A DNA stretch of 64,000 nucleotides from Ramlibacter pinisoli (GTDB taxonomy: Bacteria; Pseudomonadota; Gammaproteobacteria; Burkholderiales; Burkholderiaceae_C): positions 184,894 through 248,893 of the forward strand of contig NZ_WSEL01000002.1 of NCBI RefSeq assembly GCF_009758015.1. Direction: 5' to 3'. Below are positions 9,180 to 18,098 of this stretch, piece after piece. Position 1 is the first letter of the stretch, and each line of letters opens with the position of its first letter. The position numbers and the translations under genes were made by a program. Below the pieces are notes generated by a model, which saw nothing but the letters and a program-made list of their open reading frames with translations, ran no database searches and was not told the DNA's origin.

Positions 9180-9917
9180 ATGCCCCTGCGCCTGCGCCTG
9201 CGCCACCTCATCCTGGGCGCCGCCCTGCCGCTGTCCGCCGCGGCGGCGGCCGCCAGCTGCGAGGCGGTCTCGCGGCCGCAGCTCACCCCGGTGATCGAGC
9301 TGTACACATCCGAGGGCTGCAGTTCCTGCCCGCCGGCCGACCGCTGGCTGAGCGGGCTGAAGCCGGCGGCGGCCCAGGGCCGCGTGGTCGCCCAGGCCTT
9401 CCACGTCGGCTACTGGGACAACCTCGGCTGGGTGGACCGCTTCGCGCTGGCCGCCGCCACCGCCCGCCAGCGCGAACTGGCGGCCGCCAACCAGCTGCGC
9501 TCGATCTACACGCCGCAGCTGGTGCGCAATGGCCGCGACTGGCGCGACTACGACTCGGCCCTGCTCACCCGCGCCGAGCCGGCCCGCGCCAGCATCCGGC
9601 TGCTGCAGCGCGGCCCCGACCTGTTCGAGGCCACGGTGGTGCCGACGGCGCCGGACCAGCCGTGGGCGGCCTACTGGACGCTCACCGAGCATGGCCATGC
9701 GAGCAAGGTCAGGGCGGGCGAGAACGCCGGCGCCGAGCTGCGCCACGACTTCGTGGTGCGGCAGTACGTGCCGGCCGGCACCCGCACCGGCACCCAGCAG
9801 CTGCAGCTGCGCACCATCGCGCGCGACGGCGACGCACCGCGCAGCGCCAACCTGGTGGTGGTCGACCCGGCGACGCTGCAGCCGCTGCAGGCCCTGAGCC
9901 TGTCCTGCCCGGGCTGA
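9180..9917 (+). CDS. DUF1223 secreted thioredoxin-like protein
   Basis: About 245 residues with an N-terminal signal peptide (MPLRLRLRHLILGAAL, then an alanine-rich region ending near AAAAAS). The mature part begins with IELYTSEGCSSCPPADRWL, the thioredoxin-like CxxC motif that defines DUF1223 proteins, and has the conserved FHVGYWDNLGW region. The function of the family is not established; a periplasmic thiol-redox role is an inference from the motif. I chose the start that leaves a clean signal peptide; another in-frame start lies 54 bp upstream. Confidence 0.85.
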   Translation: MPLRLRLRHLILGAALPLSAAAAAASCEAVSRPQLTPVIELYTSEGCSSCPPADRWLSGLKPAAAQGRVVAQAFHVGYWDNLGWVDRFALAAATARQRELAAANQLRSIYTPQLVRNGRDWRDYDSALLTRAEPARASIRLLQRGPDLFEATVVPTAPDQPWAAYWTLTEHGHASKVRAGENAGAELRHDFVVRQYVPAGTRTGTQQLQLRTIARDGDAPRSANLVVVDPATLQPLQALSLSCPG

Positions 9918-9983
9918 CCGGCCGGGCGCATCTCCTGCGCCCGCAGGGGGCCGCGGCGCGGGGCCTCGCCTACACTGCCGCGC

Positions 9984-11360
9984 GTGGCCAAGGACAAGAC
10001 GACTTACAGCTGCAGCGACTGCGGCGGCAGCACACCCAAGTGGCAGGGCAAGTGCCCGCACTGCGGTGCCTGGAACACCCTGATCGAGACCGTGGCCGAG
10101 GCGCCGGCGGCGCAGCGGCACCGCTTCGCCGCGCTGGCGCCGACCGCCGCGGTGGCGGTGCTGGCCGACATCGAGGCGGCCGAGGTGCCGCGCACGCCCA
10201 CCGCCATCGACGAACTGGACCGGGTGCTGGGCGGCGGCATCGTCGCCGGCGGCGTGGTGCTGATCGGCGGCGACCCCGGCATCGGCAAGTCCACCCTGCT
10301 GCTGCAGGCGCTCGACGGGCTGCAGCGCGCCGGCGTGCCGACGCTGTACGTCACCGGCGAGGAGTCGGGCGCGCAGGTGGCGCTGCGCTCGCGCCGGCTC
10401 GGGCTGGAGCGCTCCCAGGTGCAGGTACTGGCCGAGATCCAGCTGGAGAAGATCCTGGGCACCCTGGCGTCCAGCCAGCCGGCGGTGGCCGTGATCGACT
10501 CGATCCAGACCGTCTACTCCGACCAGCTCACCTCGGCCCCGGGCTCGGTGGCCCAGGTGCGCGAGTGCGCGGCCCACCTCACGCGCGCCGCCAAGGCCAG
10601 CGGCACCACCATCGTGCTGGTCGGCCACGTCACCAAGGAAGGCGCGCTGGCCGGCCCGCGGGTGCTGGAGCACATGGTCGACACGGTGCTGTACTTCGAG
10701 GGCGACACCCACTCCAGCTTCCGGCTGGTGCGCGCGATCAAGAACCGCTTCGGCGCGGTCAACGAGATCGGCGTGTTCGCCATGACCGACAAGGGCCTCA
10801 AGGGCGTGGCCAACCCGAGCGCCATCTTCCTGTCGCAGCACGCCGAGCCGGTGCCCGGCAGCTGCGTGCTGGTCACCCTGGAGGGCACGCGCCCGATGCT
10901 GGTGGAGATCCAGGCCCTGGTCGACAGCGGCGGGCCCAGCCCGCGCCGGCTGTCGGTCGGCCTGGAGCGCGACCGGCTGGCGATGCTGCTGGCGGTGCTG
11001 CACCGGCATGCCGGCGTCGCCTGCATGGACCAGGACGTGTTCGTCAACGCCGTCGGTGGGGTGCGCATCAGCGAGCCGGCGGCCGACCTGGCGGTGATGC
11101 TGGCCATCACCTCGTCGCTGCGCGGCAAGCCGCTGCCCAAGGGCTTCATCGCCTTCGGCGAGGTCGGCCTGGCCGGCGAGGTGCGGCCGGCGCCGCGCGG
11201 CCAGGAGCGCCTGCGCGAGGCCGCCAAGCTCGGCTTTTCGGTGGCGGTGGTGCCGCGCGCCAACGCGCCCAAGAAGGGCAGCCGCGACCTCGAGGGGCTG
11301 GTGATCCACCCGGTCGACCGCATCGAGGAGGCGCTGGAGATCGTCCGCGGGCTGGGCTAG
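9984..11360 (+). CDS. radA: DNA repair protein RadA
   Basis: A 458-residue RadA/Sms ATPase, a RecA-like branch-migration helicase used in recombination repair. It has an N-terminal zinc finger (CSDCGG and CPHCG, residues 10-32), a RecA-type core with Walker A GDPGIGKST, the RadA-specific KNRFGAVNEIG motif, and a C-terminal Lon-like domain beginning around residue 290. The start is GTG. A TACACT -10-like hexamer ends 7 bases before that GTG, so the message may be leaderless. Confidence 0.97.
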   Translation: MAKDKTTYSCSDCGGSTPKWQGKCPHCGAWNTLIETVAEAPAAQRHRFAALAPTAAVAVLADIEAAEVPRTPTAIDELDRVLGGGIVAGGVVLIGGDPGIGKSTLLLQALDGLQRAGVPTLYVTGEESGAQVALRSRRLGLERSQVQVLAEIQLEKILGTLASSQPAVAVIDSIQTVYSDQLTSAPGSVAQVRECAAHLTRAAKASGTTIVLVGHVTKEGALAGPRVLEHMVDTVLYFEGDTHSSFRLVRAIKNRFGAVNEIGVFAMTDKGLKGVANPSAIFLSQHAEPVPGSCVLVTLEGTRPMLVEIQALVDSGGPSPRRLSVGLERDRLAMLLAVLHRHAGVACMDQDVFVNAVGGVRISEPAADLAVMLAITSSLRGKPLPKGFIAFGEVGLAGEVRPAPRGQERLREAAKLGFSVAVVPRANAPKKGSRDLEGLVIHPVDRIEEALEIVRGLG

Positions 11361-11385
11361 GGCGGGGCGGCGACAATCGCTGCCC

Positions 11386-11808
11386 ATGAATTTCCAACGC
11401 ATCCTGGTTCCCCTGGCCGGCGTCGCCGTGGCCGTGCTCGCCTGGCGCGCCTACGGCTGGCCCGGCGTCGCCATCGCGCTCACCGGCATTGTCATGTGGG
11501 CGCTGCTGCACTTCACCCGCCTGACCCAGGTCCTCAAGCGCGCCGGCGAGCGGCCGATCGGCTACTGCGACAGCGCCGTGATGCTCAACGCCAAGCTGCG
11601 CCCCGGCCTGACGCTGCTGCACGTGATCGGCATGACGCGGGCGCTGGGCGAGCAGCTCTCGCCCAAGGACGCCCAGCCCGAGGTGTACCGCTGGACCGAC
11701 GGCTCGGCCTCGCACGTCACCTGCGACTTCGCCCACGGCAAGCTGGCGCGCTGGGAGCTGCACCGGCCCGATCCGGGCGCCGCCGGGGGCGCGGGGCCCG
11801 ACCGGTAA
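11386..11808 (+). CDS. Small membrane protein of unknown function
   Basis: A 140-residue protein with two hydrophobic segments near the N-terminus (residues 5-23 and 26-42) and a soluble remainder with two cysteines. I do not recognise a domain. It lies between radA and ilvE, in the same direction as both, with a GACAAT hexamer ending 8 bases before its ATG. A role cannot be stated. Confidence 0.7.
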   Translation: MNFQRILVPLAGVAVAVLAWRAYGWPGVAIALTGIVMWALLHFTRLTQVLKRAGERPIGYCDSAVMLNAKLRPGLTLLHVIGMTRALGEQLSPKDAQPEVYRWTDGSASHVTCDFAHGKLARWELHRPDPGAAGGAGPDR

Positions 11809-11811
11809 AAT
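11806..11811 (+). promoter_or_regulatory. Candidate -10 element for ilvE
   Basis: The hexamer TAAAAT lies 35 bases before the ilvE start codon, inside the last codons of the preceding gene, and is followed by a pyrimidine-rich leader and an AAGGA ribosome binding site. I see no convincing -35, so this is a partial promoter call. Confidence 0.35.
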
Positions 11812-11846
11812 CGCCGGTTTCCCCGATTACCCGAAGGACCGATTCC

Positions 11847-12782
11847 ATGAGCGTCATCCCCTCCATGGCCGACCGCGACGGCAAGATCTGGATGGACGGC
11901 GAGATGGTGGACTGGCGCGACGCCAAGATCCACGTGCTGACCCATACGCTGCATTACGGCTGCGGGGCGTTCGAGGGCGTGCGCGCCTACAACACCGTCG
12001 ACGGCACCGCCATCTTCCGGCTGCAGGAGCACACCGACCGCCTGTTCAACAGCGCCAAGATCCTGCGCATGCAGCTGCCCTTCAGCAAGGAGCAGGTCAA
12101 CGAGGCGCAGAAGGCCGTCGTCAAGGCCAACAAGCTGGAGAGCTGCTACATCCGTCCGCTCACCTGGATCGGCTCGCAGAAGCTGGGCGTCAGCCCGAAG
12201 GGCAACACCATCCACCTGATGGTGGCGGCCTGGGCCTGGGGCGCCTACCTGGGCGAGGAGGGCATGAAGCGCGGCATCCGCGTCAAGACCTCCAGCTACA
12301 CCCGCCACCACGTCAACATCACGATGACGCAGGCCAAGGCGGTGTCCAACTACAGCAACTCCATCCTGGCCAACATGGAGGCCCTGGACGACGGCTACGA
12401 CGAGGCGCTGCTGCTCGACAGCTCGGGCTTCGTCAGCGAGGGTGCCGGCGAGAACGTGTTCGTGGTCAAGGACGGCGTGGTCTACACGCCCGACCTGTCG
12501 GCCGGTGCGCTCAACGGCATCACCCGCAACACCGTGCTGCACATCTGCAAGGACCTGGGCATCGAGCTGGTGCAAAAGCGCATCACCCGCGACGAGATCT
12601 ACATCGCCGACGAGGCCTTCTTCACCGGCACCGCCGCCGAGGTCACGCCCATCCGCGAACTCGACCGGGTGCAGATCGGCATCGGCTCGCGCGGCCCGGT
12701 CACCGAGAAGATCCAGTCGGCCTTCTTCGACATCGTCAACGGCCGCAACCCCCAGTACGCCCACTGGCTCACGAAGGTCTGA
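11847..12782 (+). CDS. ilvE: Branched-chain amino acid aminotransferase
   Basis: A 311-residue fold-type IV PLP aminotransferase catalysing the last step of leucine, isoleucine and valine synthesis. Features seen are HTLHYGCGAFEGVRAY at the N-terminus, the PLP-lysine region QAKAVSNYSNSILA near 175-190, EGAGENVFVVKDG, and the FFTGTAAEVTPI signature near the C-terminus. Length matches the family. An AAGGA ribosome binding site precedes the ATG. The zinc-finger gene starts one base after its stop codon. Confidence 0.96.
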   Translation: MSVIPSMADRDGKIWMDGEMVDWRDAKIHVLTHTLHYGCGAFEGVRAYNTVDGTAIFRLQEHTDRLFNSAKILRMQLPFSKEQVNEAQKAVVKANKLESCYIRPLTWIGSQKLGVSPKGNTIHLMVAAWAWGAYLGEEGMKRGIRVKTSSYTRHHVNITMTQAKAVSNYSNSILANMEALDDGYDEALLLDSSGFVSEGAGENVFVVKDGVVYTPDLSAGALNGITRNTVLHICKDLGIELVQKRITRDEIYIADEAFFTGTAAEVTPIRELDRVQIGIGSRGPVTEKIQSAFFDIVNGRNPQYAHWLTKV

Positions 12783-12783
12783 A

Positions 12784-13011
12784 GTGAACGCTCCCGCCCG
12801 CAAGGAAGCCGTCGTCGAACTGCTCGCCAAGGACCTCAACGGCAACGGCGGCATCTTCTGCCCCAGCCCGGTCGCCGGCATGCAGCTGTGGAACACCCAC
12901 CCGCGCGTGTTCCTGGACATCACGCACGGCGGCGGCGGCGCGGCCAAGTGCCCGTACTGCGGCACCGTCTACAAGCTCAAGGCCGGCGAACAGGCTGGCG
13001 GCCACCACTGA
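12784..13011 (+). CDS. Zinc-finger domain protein (YrfB/NDUFS6-like)
   Basis: A 75-residue protein starting at GTG. It contains FCPSP, a later histidine in FLDITHGG, and a CPYCGTVYKL motif, which together look like a CxnHxnCxxC zinc site. Small proteins of this kind are common next to ilvE in betaproteobacteria. It begins immediately after the ilvE stop and is almost certainly co-transcribed with it. Its biochemical role is unknown. Confidence 0.8.
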   Translation: MNAPARKEAVVELLAKDLNGNGGIFCPSPVAGMQLWNTHPRVFLDITHGGGGAAKCPYCGTVYKLKAGEQAGGHH

Positions 13012-13021
13012 CCCCTGCGCC

Positions 13022-14026
13022 GTGACGCGCACGCTGGTCATCGCCCCGCAGTGGATCGGCGATGCGGTGATGACCGAGCCGCTGCTGCGCCGGCTGCATG
13101 CGCGCGGCGAGCAGCTCACGGTCGGCGCCGTGCCCTGGGTGGCGCCGGTCTACCGGGCCATGCCCCAGGTCGGCGCCGTGGTCGAATTCCCGTTCCAGCA
13201 CGGCGGGCTGCAGTTCGCGGCCCGGCGCCGGCTGGCGCGCGAACTGGACGGCCGCTTCGACGCCGCCTACGTGCTGCCCAACTCGCTCAAGAGCGCGCTG
13301 CTGCCGTTCCTGGCCGGCATCCCGCGCCGGGTGGGCTACCTCGGCGAGGCGCGGGTCGGACTGCTGACGCACCGGCTGCGCAATCCCAAGGGCAAGCCGC
13401 CGATGGTGGCGTTCTATTCGGCTCTCAGCGGCGACACCGCGGGGCTGGAGCAGGACGTGCCGCGGCTGCAGCTGGCCGCCGCCGCCATCGACGGCGCGCT
13501 GGCGCAGCAGGGGCTGGCGCGCGGCGGCTACCTGGTGTTCGCGCCGGGCGCCGAATTCGGCCCGTCCAAGCGCTGGCCCGAGGCCCACTACGCGCAGCTG
13601 GCCGCCGGCCAGGCGCTGCCGGTGCTGCTGCTCGGCTCGGCCAAGGATGCGCCGGTGGCCGAGGCCATCGTGCAGGCGTCCGGCGGCCGGGCCCGCAACC
13701 TGGCCGGCCGCACCGGCCTGGCCGAGGCCTTCGCCTTGATCGCTGGCGCCCGCGCCATGGTCAGCAACGACTCGGGCCTGATGCACGTGGCGGCCGCCTT
13801 CGGCGTGCCGCAGGTGGCCCTGTTCGGCTCCTCCAGCCCGCTGCACACGCCGCCACTGAACGAACACGCGCAAATCCTGTGGCTCAAGCAGGACCCGGCC
13901 TACCAGCCGCCGCTGGACTGCGCGCCCTGCTTCCAGCGCGAGTGCCCGCTGGGCCACCACCGCTGCCTGGTCGACCTCGGCCCGGCCCGGGTGGCGCAGG
14001 CGCTTCAGGCCGCCAGCAGGTCCTGA
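13022..14026 (+). CDS. waaF: Lipopolysaccharide heptosyltransferase II
   Basis: A 334-residue GT9 glycosyltransferase that adds the second heptose to the LPS inner core. The protein starts at GTG with RTLVIAPQWIGDAVMTEPL, typical of WaaF. It then has VLPNSLKSALLPFLAGIPRRVGY, the FAPGAEFGPSKRWP motif opening the nucleotide-sugar domain, and ARAMVSNDSGLMHVAAAFGVP, the conserved sugar-nucleotide binding strand. The 3' end overlaps the end of the convergent LysR gene by 22 bp. Confidence 0.93.
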   Translation: MTRTLVIAPQWIGDAVMTEPLLRRLHARGEQLTVGAVPWVAPVYRAMPQVGAVVEFPFQHGGLQFAARRRLARELDGRFDAAYVLPNSLKSALLPFLAGIPRRVGYLGEARVGLLTHRLRNPKGKPPMVAFYSALSGDTAGLEQDVPRLQLAAAAIDGALAQQGLARGGYLVFAPGAEFGPSKRWPEAHYAQLAAGQALPVLLLGSAKDAPVAEAIVQASGGRARNLAGRTGLAEAFALIAGARAMVSNDSGLMHVAAAFGVPQVALFGSSSPLHTPPLNEHAQILWLKQDPAYQPPLDCAPCFQRECPLGHHRCLVDLGPARVAQALQAASRS

Positions 14027-14865
14027 AGCCGCGCCAGCGCCGTCGACGGCGCGCCGTTCCAGACCAGGTGGGTGCGGTTGCGCCGGATGCGCGCCGGCAG
14101 CTCGTGCTGCCGCACGTCGCCGGCGCTGCGCAGCGCCGCCAGCAGCGAGCGCGGCACGATGGCGAAGCCGGTGCCGGCGGCCACGCAGGCGATCATGGCC
14201 TGGTAGGACGCGAACTCCAGCGTGCGCGCCGGCATCACCGCCGCCGCCCCCAGCCAGTCCTCGATGCGCTTCCTGTACGAGCAGCCGTTGGCGAACGCGA
14301 TCAGGGTGCGGCCGGCCAGGTCCTGCGCGCGCCGCACGGTGTCCAGTTCGCGCGGCGTGACCAGCACCAGCTCCTCCTCGTAGACCGGCTGCGACGCCAG
14401 CCCGGGGGCGGTGAACGGCTCGGAGACGAAGGCGGCCTCGAGCTCGAAGCCGGCGACGCGCTGGACCAGCGCGCCGGTGGTGCCGGTGGCCAGCTCGACC
14501 ACCACGCCCGGGTGCTGCTGGTGGTAGCGCGCCAGCAGCGGGCCGAGCCGGCTGCCGGCGGTGCTCTCGAGCGAGCCGATGCGCAGCACGCCGCGCGGCC
14601 CCTCGGTGCGCAGCGCCGTCTCGGCCTCGTCGGCCAGCCGGAACAGCCGCTGGGTGTAGGACAGCAGCAGTTCGCCCTCGGGCGACAGCACGATGGAGCG
14701 GCCCTGCTTGCGGAACAGGGTGCGCCCGAGCCGCTGCTCGAGCTGCTTGATGCGGGTGGTGACGTTGGACTGCACCCGGCCCAGCTTGCCGGCCGCGCGG
14801 ATGATGCCGCCCTCCTGCACCACGGTGCGGAAGATCTCCAGCGAGTCGAGGTCGAGTGTTCTCAT
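14005..14865 (-). CDS. LysR-family regulator (PtrR-like)
   Basis: A 286-residue LysR-type regulator. The N-terminal winged helix runs over residues 1-65 (LEIFRTVVQEGGIIRAA, VTTRIKQLEQRLGRTLF), followed by a periplasmic-binding-like effector domain. The combination with a divergent YbfB/YjiJ-type MFS gene is a familiar betaproteobacterial arrangement, often annotated as a putrescine-utilisation regulator. That label is tentative here. An 8-bp inverted repeat in the short gap to the MFS gene is a likely binding site. Confidence 0.85.
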   Translation of the reverse strand: MRTLDLDSLEIFRTVVQEGGIIRAAGKLGRVQSNVTTRIKQLEQRLGRTLFRKQGRSIVLSPEGELLLSYTQRLFRLADEAETALRTEGPRGVLRIGSLESTAGSRLGPLLARYHQQHPGVVVELATGTTGALVQRVAGFELEAAFVSEPFTAPGLASQPVYEEELVLVTPRELDTVRRAQDLAGRTLIAFANGCSYRKRIEDWLGAAAVMPARTLEFASYQAMIACVAAGTGFAIVPRSLLAALRSAGDVRQHELPARIRRNRTHLVWNGAPSTALARLQDLLAA

Positions 14866-14868
14866 GGG

Positions 14869-14915
14869 GAGAATGGTCCTTCACGAAAATTCATTTGTGG
14901 GCCGACTCCATTCTC
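14869..14915. promoter_or_regulatory. Candidate LysR operator in divergent gap
   Basis: The gap between the LysR and MFS genes contains GAGAATGG at 14869-14876 and its exact inverse CCATTCTC at 14908-14915, plus an inner CAC-N11-GTG dyad in an AT-rich stretch. A TGTAAT hexamer at 14918-14923 ends 6 bases before the MFS start. The layout fits control of both genes by the LysR protein. Confidence 0.45.
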
Positions 14916-14929
14916 GGTGTAATCGCGCC

Positions 14930-16138
14930 GTGAGTCCCCATCGCACCACCCCTGCCGCCCCGCTGCCGCCCTGGATGATCGGCCTCGCCGGGCTGCTGTC
15001 GCTGGCGGTCGCGATGGGCATCGGGCGCTTCGCGTTCACGCCGCTGCTGCCGCTGATGCTGCAGGCCGGCCAGCTCGACGTGGGGGCCGGCGGCTGGCTG
15101 GCCGCCGCCAACTACGTCGGCTACCTGGTGGGCGCGCTCACCGCCTCGCGCACCGGCTGGCCGGCCGCCCGGCTGGCGCTGGTCGCGCTGGTCGGCACCG
15201 CGCTACTGACGGCGGCGATGGCGCTCGGCGGCCCGGTGCCCTGGCTGGCGGCCTTGCGGCTGCTGGCCGGGATCGCCAGCGCCTGGGCCTTCGTCGCCAC
15301 CAGCATCTGGTGCCTGGCCGCGCTGGCGGCCCACGGCGCCACGCCCTGGGCCAGCGCCCTGTACGCCGGCGTCGGCCTGGGCATCGCCGTGGCCGGGCTG
15401 GACTGCCTGGTCGGCGCCAGCGCCGGTTGGAGCGCCGACGCGCTCTGGATCCAGCTCGGCGTCCTGGCCGCGCTGCTGGTCGCGCCGGTGGCCTGGGTGC
15501 TGGTCCGCCTGCCGGCGGCGCCGACCGGCCGCGCGGCCGGCGCGCCGGCCCCCCTGCCGGCCGGCAGCCGCGGGCTGGTCGCGGCCTACGCGATGCTCGG
15601 CTTCGGCTACATCCTGCCGGCGACCTTCCTGCCGGCGATGGCGCGCACGCTGGTCGACGACCCGCGCCTGTTCGGCCTGGCCTGGCCGGCCTTCGGCGCC
15701 ACCGCCGCGCTGTCGACGCTGGTGGCCGCGCGCGCGCTGCGGCGGCTGCCGCGGCTGCAGCTGTGGGCCGCCGCGCACGTGCTGATGGGCCTGGGCGTGC
15801 TGCTGCCGAGCCTGTGGCTGACCGGCTGGTCCATCGCCGCCTCGGCGCTGCTGGTCGGCGGCACCTTCATGGTGGTGACGCTGGCCGGCGTGCAGGAGAT
15901 CCGGGCCCGCGCGCAGGGCGACGCCACCCGCCTGGTGGGCTGGATGACCACCGCCTTCGCGCTCGGCCAGATCGCCGGCCCGGTGGCCTCCGCCCTGCTG
16001 CTGCGGCTGGCGCCGGCGCATGGCCTCGACCTCGCCCTGCAGGCCGGCGCGGCCAGCCTGTTCGCCAGCGCCGCCTGGCTGTGGCGCGCCGCACCCTGTC
16101 CCGCTTCCCCTTCGCCGGAGACCCTCCATGCCCGCTGA
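14930..16138 (+). CDS. YbfB/YjiJ-type MFS transporter
   Basis: A 402-residue protein with about twelve membrane segments. The first reads as MIGLAGLLSLAVAMGIGRFAFTPLLP, a start typical of the YbfB/YjiJ branch of the major facilitator superfamily. I placed the start at a GTG that falls right after the divergent regulatory gap. The C-terminal codons overlap the next gene by 11 bp. The transported compound is not known; the paired LysR gene hints at an amine or amino acid. Confidence 0.85.
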   Translation: MSPHRTTPAAPLPPWMIGLAGLLSLAVAMGIGRFAFTPLLPLMLQAGQLDVGAGGWLAAANYVGYLVGALTASRTGWPAARLALVALVGTALLTAAMALGGPVPWLAALRLLAGIASAWAFVATSIWCLAALAAHGATPWASALYAGVGLGIAVAGLDCLVGASAGWSADALWIQLGVLAALLVAPVAWVLVRLPAAPTGRAAGAPAPLPAGSRGLVAAYAMLGFGYILPATFLPAMARTLVDDPRLFGLAWPAFGATAALSTLVAARALRRLPRLQLWAAAHVLMGLGVLLPSLWLTGWSIAASALLVGGTFMVVTLAGVQEIRARAQGDATRLVGWMTTAFALGQIAGPVASALLLRLAPAHGLDLALQAGAASLFASAAWLWRAAPCPASPSPETLHAR

Positions 16139-16742
16139 CACCACCGCCCCCGACTTGCGCCAGGGCTCCGCCACGCCCTGGCGCGAGCGCATGCCGCTGC
16201 CTCCATCCGAGGCCATGAGCGAGGCCCAGCGGGCGGCGGCGCAGGCGCTCATCGACGGCCCGCGCAAGGGCGTCTACGGCCCGTTCCTGCCCCTGCTGCG
16301 CAGCCCCGAGCTGCTCGACCGCGTGGCCCGCATGGGCGAGTACCTGCGCTTCGGCAGCGTGCTGCCGGCGCGGGTGCGCGAATTCGCCACCTGCATCGCG
16401 GCCCGCCATGCCGGCAACCAGTTCGAGTGGCACATGCATGCACCGCTGGCCCAGCAGGCCGGCGTCGAGGCCGCCGTGCTGGACGCCCTGCGCCAGGGCG
16501 CGCGCCCGGCCGGGCTGGCCGGCGACGATGCGCTGGTGCTGGACTTCAGCGGCGAGCTGCTGCACCAGCACGGCTGCAGCGAGCCGACCTATGCCCGGGC
16601 GGTCGACCGCTGGGGCGAGCAGGGCGTGGTGGAACTCACCGCGCTGCTCGGCTACTTCGTGCTGGTGTCCTGGGTGATGAACGTGGCCCACACGCCGGCG
16701 CAGTCAGCGGCCGGCGCGGCGCTGCCGCCGTTCCCGCTCTGA
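16128..16742 (+). CDS. Carboxymuconolactone decarboxylase-like (AhpD-fold) protein
   Basis: A 204-residue all-helical protein of the CMD/AhpD superfamily. The conserved stretch is LLDRVARMGEYLRFGSVLPARVREFATCIAARHAGNQFEW, split here across residues 60-105. The helix that carries CxxC in AhpD has only one cysteine here, so peroxidase activity like AhpD is unlikely. It overlaps the preceding MFS gene and is therefore probably in its operon. Confidence 0.82.
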   Translation: MPADTTAPDLRQGSATPWRERMPLPPSEAMSEAQRAAAQALIDGPRKGVYGPFLPLLRSPELLDRVARMGEYLRFGSVLPARVREFATCIAARHAGNQFEWHMHAPLAQQAGVEAAVLDALRQGARPAGLAGDDALVLDFSGELLHQHGCSEPTYARAVDRWGEQGVVELTALLGYFVLVSWVMNVAHTPAQSAAGAALPPFPL

Positions 16743-16754
16743 CCCGGCCGCGGC

Positions 16755-16784
16755 GGCCAAAAAAGAACCGCCCCGTCGGGGCGG
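16755..16784 (-). terminator. Rho-independent terminator of the two-component operon
   Basis: A perfect 8-bp GC stem (CCGCCCCG/CGGGGCGG, 16768-16784, one-base loop) is followed on the minus strand by TTCTTTTTT. The T-run is on the minus-strand side, so it ends the histidine kinase transcript, about 145 bp past that gene's stop. Confidence 0.75.
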
Positions 16785-16928
16785 CTGCGAGGGATCCCGG
16801 CTGGGATCCGCTGGGGAGACCGCTCTCCCCGGGGCCGGGCCATGGCGCGTGACAGCGTCGGAACGGACTTTAGTGGCGTGCCCGCGCGGCGGGCGGCGGC
16901 CTTACAAAACGGAACAAAGGCGCCCGGC

Positions 16929-18092
16929 TCACAACGGCAGTTGCAGCACGAAGCAGGCGCCACCGCCGGCGCGCGCCTCGCAGTGCACGCTGCCGTGGTG
17001 GCGCTGGGCGATCGAGCGGACCAGCGCCAGCCCCAGCCCCACGCCGCCTTCGCGCTCGCTGGCCCCCGGCAGGCGGTAGAACGGCTCGAAGATGCGCTCG
17101 CGCTGCTCGGGCGGCACGCCCGGCCCGCGGTCGCAGACCTGCACCACGGCGCGCCCGCTGTCGCGCCGCACCGCCACCTCGACCGGCCCGTCGGTGTAGC
17201 GGCGCGCGTTCTCCAGCAGGTTGCGCACCGCCCGGCGCAGCAGCTTGGACACCCCCTGCGCCACCACCTCGCCGCCGGCCTCGTCGGCCGCCAGCTCGGC
17301 CCCGGCGCGCGCGCATTCCTCGGCGACCAGGCCCAGCAGGTCGACCGTCTCGACCGTGCCGACGTCGCTGGCGCGGGCGTCCAGCCGGCTGGCCAGCAGG
17401 ATCTCGTCGATCAGCTGGTCGAGCTCGCCGATGCTGCGCAGCATCTCGTCGCGCTGGGCCGGGGTGGGTGCGCCCTCCATCAGTTCCAGGCCCATGCGGA
17501 TGCGCGCCAGCGGCGAGCGCAGCTCGTGCGAGGCATTGGCCAGCAGCGACTTGTGGCTGCGCAACAGCGTCTCGACGCGCTCGGCGGCCTGGTTGAAGCG
17601 ATGGCCCAGGAACGCCACCTCGTCGTGGCCGCTGACCTCGACCCGCGCGCCCAGGTCGCCCTGGCCCCAGCGCTCGACGCCGCTGCGCAGCGTCTCCAGC
17701 CGCTTGGTCAGGCGGCGGATGATGGGATAGGTGGCGATCGCGACCGCCAGCGCCGTGATGCCCAGCATCCACAGCAGGCCGGTGTTGCCGCGCGGCCAGG
17801 GCCGCGGCGGCGGGCGTTCGCCGGGGCCGCGCGGGCGCGGCGGCAGCTGCACGACCACCGTGCTGCCGTCGTTCATGGCGACCTGGAACTCGACCCCCTG
17901 GCCGGGCGAGCGGATCGGACGCGTGCGCGCCTGGCCCAGGATGTCGCCGTCCTCGCTGCGGATGATGACGTCGCGCGGCGGCGCCTGGTCGGCCGTCAGC
18001 CGTACCAGCCAGCCGAACGCGAAGGTGAGCACGAACACGCCGGCCACCACGGCCAGCCAGATGCGCAGGTAGAGCGGGAAACGCAGCTTCAC
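16929..18092 (-). CDS. Sensor histidine kinase
   Basis: A 387-residue membrane kinase with a GTG start. Transmembrane helix 1 is at residues 8-30, a short periplasmic sensor at 31-103 ends in a proline/arginine-rich stretch, and helix 2 is at 104-124. A HAMP linker follows, then the H-box NASHELRSPL with His189, the N-box LLENARRY, DRGPGVP and GVGLGLAL of the ATPase. It lies 7 bp behind the response regulator gene. The short periplasmic domain resembles CpxA/RstB-type envelope sensors, but the stimulus is not apparent. Confidence 0.93.
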   Translation of the reverse strand: MKLRFPLYLRIWLAVVAGVFVLTFAFGWLVRLTADQAPPRDVIIRSEDGDILGQARTRPIRSPGQGVEFQVAMNDGSTVVVQLPPRPRGPGERPPPRPWPRGNTGLLWMLGITALAVAIATYPIIRRLTKRLETLRSGVERWGQGDLGARVEVSGHDEVAFLGHRFNQAAERVETLLRSHKSLLANASHELRSPLARIRMGLELMEGAPTPAQRDEMLRSIGELDQLIDEILLASRLDARASDVGTVETVDLLGLVAEECARAGAELAADEAGGEVVAQGVSKLLRRAVRNLLENARRYTDGPVEVAVRRDSGRAVVQVCDRGPGVPPEQRERIFEPFYRLPGASEREGGVGLGLALVRSIAQRHHGSVHCEARAGGGACFVLQLPL

Positions 18093-18098
18093 ACCGCG

